Assembly (NCBI RefSeq): GCF_004366815.1
Contig: NZ_SORI01000001.1
Span: 310,001-374,000, forward strand
Length of the DNA: 64,000 bases
From: Aminivibrio pyruvatiphilus
GTDB taxonomy: Bacteria > Synergistota > Synergistia > Synergistales > Aminobacteriaceae
Direction of reading: 5' to 3'
The notes under the pieces were generated by a model that saw only the letters and a program-made list of their open reading frames with translations, was not told the origin of the DNA and made no database searches. This document shows, piece by piece, positions 61,736 to 64,000 of this stretch; the first letter of the stretch is position 1; every line of letters begins with the position of its first letter. Both the position numbers and the translations under genes were made by a program.

Positions 61736-61789
61736 ATGTTCCCCGAACCGGCCTTCCGGCTTCAGGGCGATGTGAAAGGAGGCCAAAAG

Positions 61790-62767
61790 GTGACCCCCAC
61801 ACGAAGCCTGGTGGAATCGTCCCTCCTTGCGGGCCTTGCCGTGATCCTCTTCCTGGCGGCCCATTTTCTCCCCTTCGTCGGGGCGGCGTTCTCCCTGCTC
61901 GCCCCCGCACCCCTCGTGATACTCGGCCTGCGCCATGACCTGAAAAAGGCCGCTCTCGGACTGGCCATCGGCACCCTGCTCACCGCCGTTTTTCTCGGTC
62001 CTCTTTCGTCCCTCTTCTTTCTTCTCGGGTTCGGCGTCCTGGGCATCGGTCTCGGATTCCTGGCCAGGCGGTGCTCCAGCGGCGTGGAGGTGATGCTCTT
62101 CGGCATCCTCCTCTCCCTGGGAAGCAAGCTTCTTCTCATGGTCATCGCCGCGCGGGTGACGGGCATCAACCCCTTCCAGCTCGACGGGCCGGAAATGCAG
62201 GCCATGGTGGACAGGATCTTCGGCTTCTACGAATCGGCCGGAATGTCCCGGGAATCCCTGTCTGCGGTCCGGGATCAGTTTTCCCAGGCCATAGGGGTGC
62301 TTCCGGTGATTTTTCCCACCATTCTCAGCATGGCTGCGGCCCTGGACTGCTATCTCAGCTACACGGTGAGCGGTTTTGTCCTGAAGCGGATCAGCGGAAC
62401 CTCCCTTCCCCCCCTGCCTCCCTTCTCGAGGTGGAGATTTCCGAAGAGCGTCTTCGGCGCCCTTCTGGTATCGGTGCTTCTTTCCGTCTTCGGGGCCCGT
62501 GAGGGGGAATGGAACCTGGCGATGCGCATCGGCACCAACGTCAGGATGCTCGTGAACTTTCTGTTTCTCTTCCAGGGACTCTCCCTCTACTGGTATTACC
62601 TCGGCGGAGGGGACAGCCCCCACCGGGGGGCGGGCCGTTTCTTCAGGACCGTTGCTATAATAATGGCGGTTCTCGTGCCCATGCTTTCCACCGCCACCGT
62701 CATGGTCGGCATAGCGGATATGTGGCTTGATTTCCGAACCCGTTTCAGGAGGAATGATGAACGATGA
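61790..62767 (+). CDS. DUF2232 (YybS-like) membrane protein
   Basis: A 325-residue protein with about eight hydrophobic segments, of the DUF2232 family commonly encoded between rpsR and rplI. Its function is unknown. I choose the GTG at 61790, 7 bases after AAAGGAGG; an ATG at 61736 lies in the terminator tail and is unlikely. The stop overlaps the rplI ATG. Confidence 0.85.
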   Translation: MTPTRSLVESSLLAGLAVILFLAAHFLPFVGAAFSLLAPAPLVILGLRHDLKKAALGLAIGTLLTAVFLGPLSSLFFLLGFGVLGIGLGFLARRCSSGVEVMLFGILLSLGSKLLLMVIAARVTGINPFQLDGPEMQAMVDRIFGFYESAGMSRESLSAVRDQFSQAIGVLPVIFPTILSMAAALDCYLSYTVSGFVLKRISGTSLPPLPPFSRWRFPKSVFGALLVSVLLSVFGAREGEWNLAMRIGTNVRMLVNFLFLFQGLSLYWYYLGGGDSPHRGAGRFFRTVAIIMAVLVPMLSTATVMVGIADMWLDFRTRFRRNDER

Positions 62768-63210
62768 AGGTTATTTTGAAGAAGGACGTAAACAAGATAG
62801 GCGCCGCCGGCGAGCTGATCGAGACTTCTGACGGCTACGCCAGGAACTTTCTCTTCCCGAAGGGGCTTGCAGAGGAAGCCACGCCGGAGCGTCTGAAAGA
62901 GTGGCAGGAGCGGCAGTCCGCGAAGAAGAAAAAGGACGAGAAGCTGAAGAACGAGGCCCGGGAGCTCCAGAAGCGGCTCTCCGGAAAGGTCGTCCGGATC
63001 CGGGCGAGCACCGGCGAGACAGGCAAGCTCTTCGGCAGCGTTACCGCTGCGGCGGTGGCGGAGAACCTGGCGGCCCAGCATTCCGCGTCCGTGGACAAGC
63101 GGGATATCAGGATGCCCGACACGGTGAAGCAGACGGGGAACTATACCTTCACCGTCCGCCTCCATCCCGGCGTCGAGGCGGAGATGACCCTCACCGTCGA
63201 GAGCGAATGA
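62764..63210 (+). CDS. rplI: 50S ribosomal protein L9
   Basis: A 148-residue protein with the L9 start [19 protein letters not shown] and [14 protein letters not shown], a long connecting helix, and a C-terminal rRNA-binding domain with [14 protein letters not shown]. The length is normal. It overlaps both DUF2232 and dnaB by 4 bp. Confidence 0.97.
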   Translation: MKVILKKDVNKIGAAGELIETSDGYARNFLFPKGLAEEATPERLKEWQERQSAKKKKDEKLKNEARELQKRLSGKVVRIRASTGETGKLFGSVTAAAVAENLAAQHSASVDKRDIRMPDTVKQTGNYTFTVRLHPGVEAEMTLTVESE

Positions 63211-64000
63211 TGGCCGCCCTCCCGTCGTGGGACAGAACGCCCCCCGTCTCCCCCGAGGCGGAGCGCGCAGCTCTCGGCGCATGTCTCATGGACCGGGAGG
63301 CGCTCAATATTGTCCTTGAAGTTCTCCAGCCGGAGGACTTTTACGACCTGAACCACCGGGCCGCCTACGAGATCATCTACGAGATGGCCCAGAGGGACAA
63401 GCCGGTGGACCCCCTGACATTTCTCGAAGAACTCGCCCGGCAGGGAAAAGGGGAGCGCCTCGGAGGGCAGCCCTTCGTCGCTTCCCTGGTGGACAGCGTC
63501 CCCACCACCGCAAACGTGGAATACCATGCGGGCATCGTCCGGGACAAGGCTATCCACAGGCGGCTCATCTCCGCGGGGAACACCATCGTCAAGCTCGGCT
63601 ATTCCGAGGAGCTGGACGTGGACGAGGTCCTCGAGGAAGCCGAGCGGGCGGTGTTCGAGATCGCCCAGAAGAGGAACACCACCAACTTCCGGCACATCGG
63701 CGAGGTCCTCGGCAAAACCTTCCTCCAGATCGAGGAGCAGTACAACCGTTCAGACCAGGACGTGACGGGCTTCAATTCGGGATTCTACGAACTCGACAGG
63801 CTCATGGGCGGGTTCCAGCCGGGAAGCCTGAACATCGTGGCCGCCCGTCCCTCCATGGGAAAAACGGCCTTCGCCATCAACATCGCCCAGTTCGGCGGCC
63901 AGGGAATGAAGCGCCCTGTGCTCATCTTCAGCCTGGAAATGGGTGCGGAGCAGCTCGTCCAGCGGATGCTCGGCGCAGAGGCCAGGATCAACATCCACGA
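63207..64000 (+). CDS. dnaB: Replicative DNA helicase DnaB (3' end outside window)
   Basis: The first 264 residues of DnaB. The N-terminal domain begins [19 protein letters not shown] and includes [18 protein letters not shown]; the linker helix is followed by the RecA-like domain with [16 protein letters not shown], Walker [12 protein letters not shown] and [15 protein letters not shown]. The frame is open to the window's end. The ATG at 63207 overlaps the rplI stop; a second ATG is directly after it. Confidence 0.97.
   Translation, partial: MMAALPSWDRTPPVSPEAERAALGACLMDREALNIVLEVLQPEDFYDLNHRAAYEIIYEMAQRDKPVDPLTFLEELARQGKGERLGGQPFVASLVDSVPTTANVEYHAGIVRDKAIHRRLISAGNTIVKLGYSEELDVDEVLEEAERAVFEIAQKRNTTNFRHIGEVLGKTFLQIEEQYNRSDQDVTGFNSGFYELDRLMGGFQPGSLNIVAARPSMGKTAFAINIAQFGGQGMKRPVLIFSLEMGAEQLVQRMLGAEARINIH

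Noticed and set aside
1-64000. CRISPR arrays, insertion sequences or phage genes
   Set aside because: No regularly spaced repeats, transposases or phage structural genes were seen anywhere in the window.

Overview
The window is 64 kb of a G+C-rich (roughly 60% by eye), densely packed bacterial chromosome. It reads as an anaerobic, amino-acid-using diderm, most likely a member of the Synergistota. That placement is inference. It rests on a class III ribonucleotide reductase, a two-subunit 2-oxoacid:ferredoxin-type oxidoreductase next to a selenocysteine peroxiredoxin, a complete branched-chain amino acid ABC transporter, an LptD-like outer-membrane protein, and the lineage-flavoured DUF5693-csaB pair. 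Genes are mostly co-oriented, many overlap by 4 bp (ATGA/GTGA), and GTG and TTG starts are common.

Layout. 1-17 kb holds envelope and division functions: the end of an LptD-like barrel, greA on the other strand, rnj, uppP, DUF4321, maf, DUF5693, csaB, a split transketolase, ftsE-ftsX, an EnvC/LytM-type hydrolase, an S41 protease, a DUF610 deacetylase, purA and rimI. 17.3-26.1 kb is an arsenic and metalloid island: arsR, arsC, an arsM-arsN2 fusion, a universal stress protein, acr3, a membrane-anchored thioredoxin, a CcdA-like electron carrier, an ArsP-type permease, a 47-residue Cys-rich peptide, a second arsR with a palindromic operator over its promoter, a small thioredoxin-like protein and a second ArsP-type permease. 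tRNA-Val(CAC) follows.

26-34.6 kb carries an unknown gene, a CstA-family transporter, a small zinc ribbon, korAB, the peroxiredoxin with an in-frame UGA at its catalytic position, and, on the minus strand, folK, folP and a histidine phosphatase. 34.7-44.4 kb is the CIRCE-controlled hrcA-grpE-dnaK-dnaJ operon, then prmA, mtaB and a second compact Hsp70 paired with a J-domain/helical-repeat protein. 44.4-48.3 kb has the HIT protein, rpsU, yqeY, and nrdR-nrdD behind a pair of NrdR boxes. 48.4-53 kb is livJHMGF. 53-64 kb is core: pgsA, secA, a DUF3857-like exported protein, argS, a DivIC/FtsB protein, rpsF-ssb-rpsR, DUF2232, rplI and the start of dnaB.

How the parts fit. In the arsenic island arsenate would be reduced (ArsC), exported (Acr3) or methylated (ArsM), and the methylated trivalent products exported by the ArsP permeases. 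The anchored thioredoxin and CcdA protein between the transporters suggest that thiol redox chemistry on the outer face of the membrane is part of the process. The peroxiredoxin directly behind korAB fits protection of an oxygen-sensitive ferredoxin-linked enzyme. The two most notable items are the selenocysteine peroxiredoxin, which a standard gene caller would break in two, and the redox-linked arsenic island with its ArsM-ArsN2 fusion and Cys-rich peptide.
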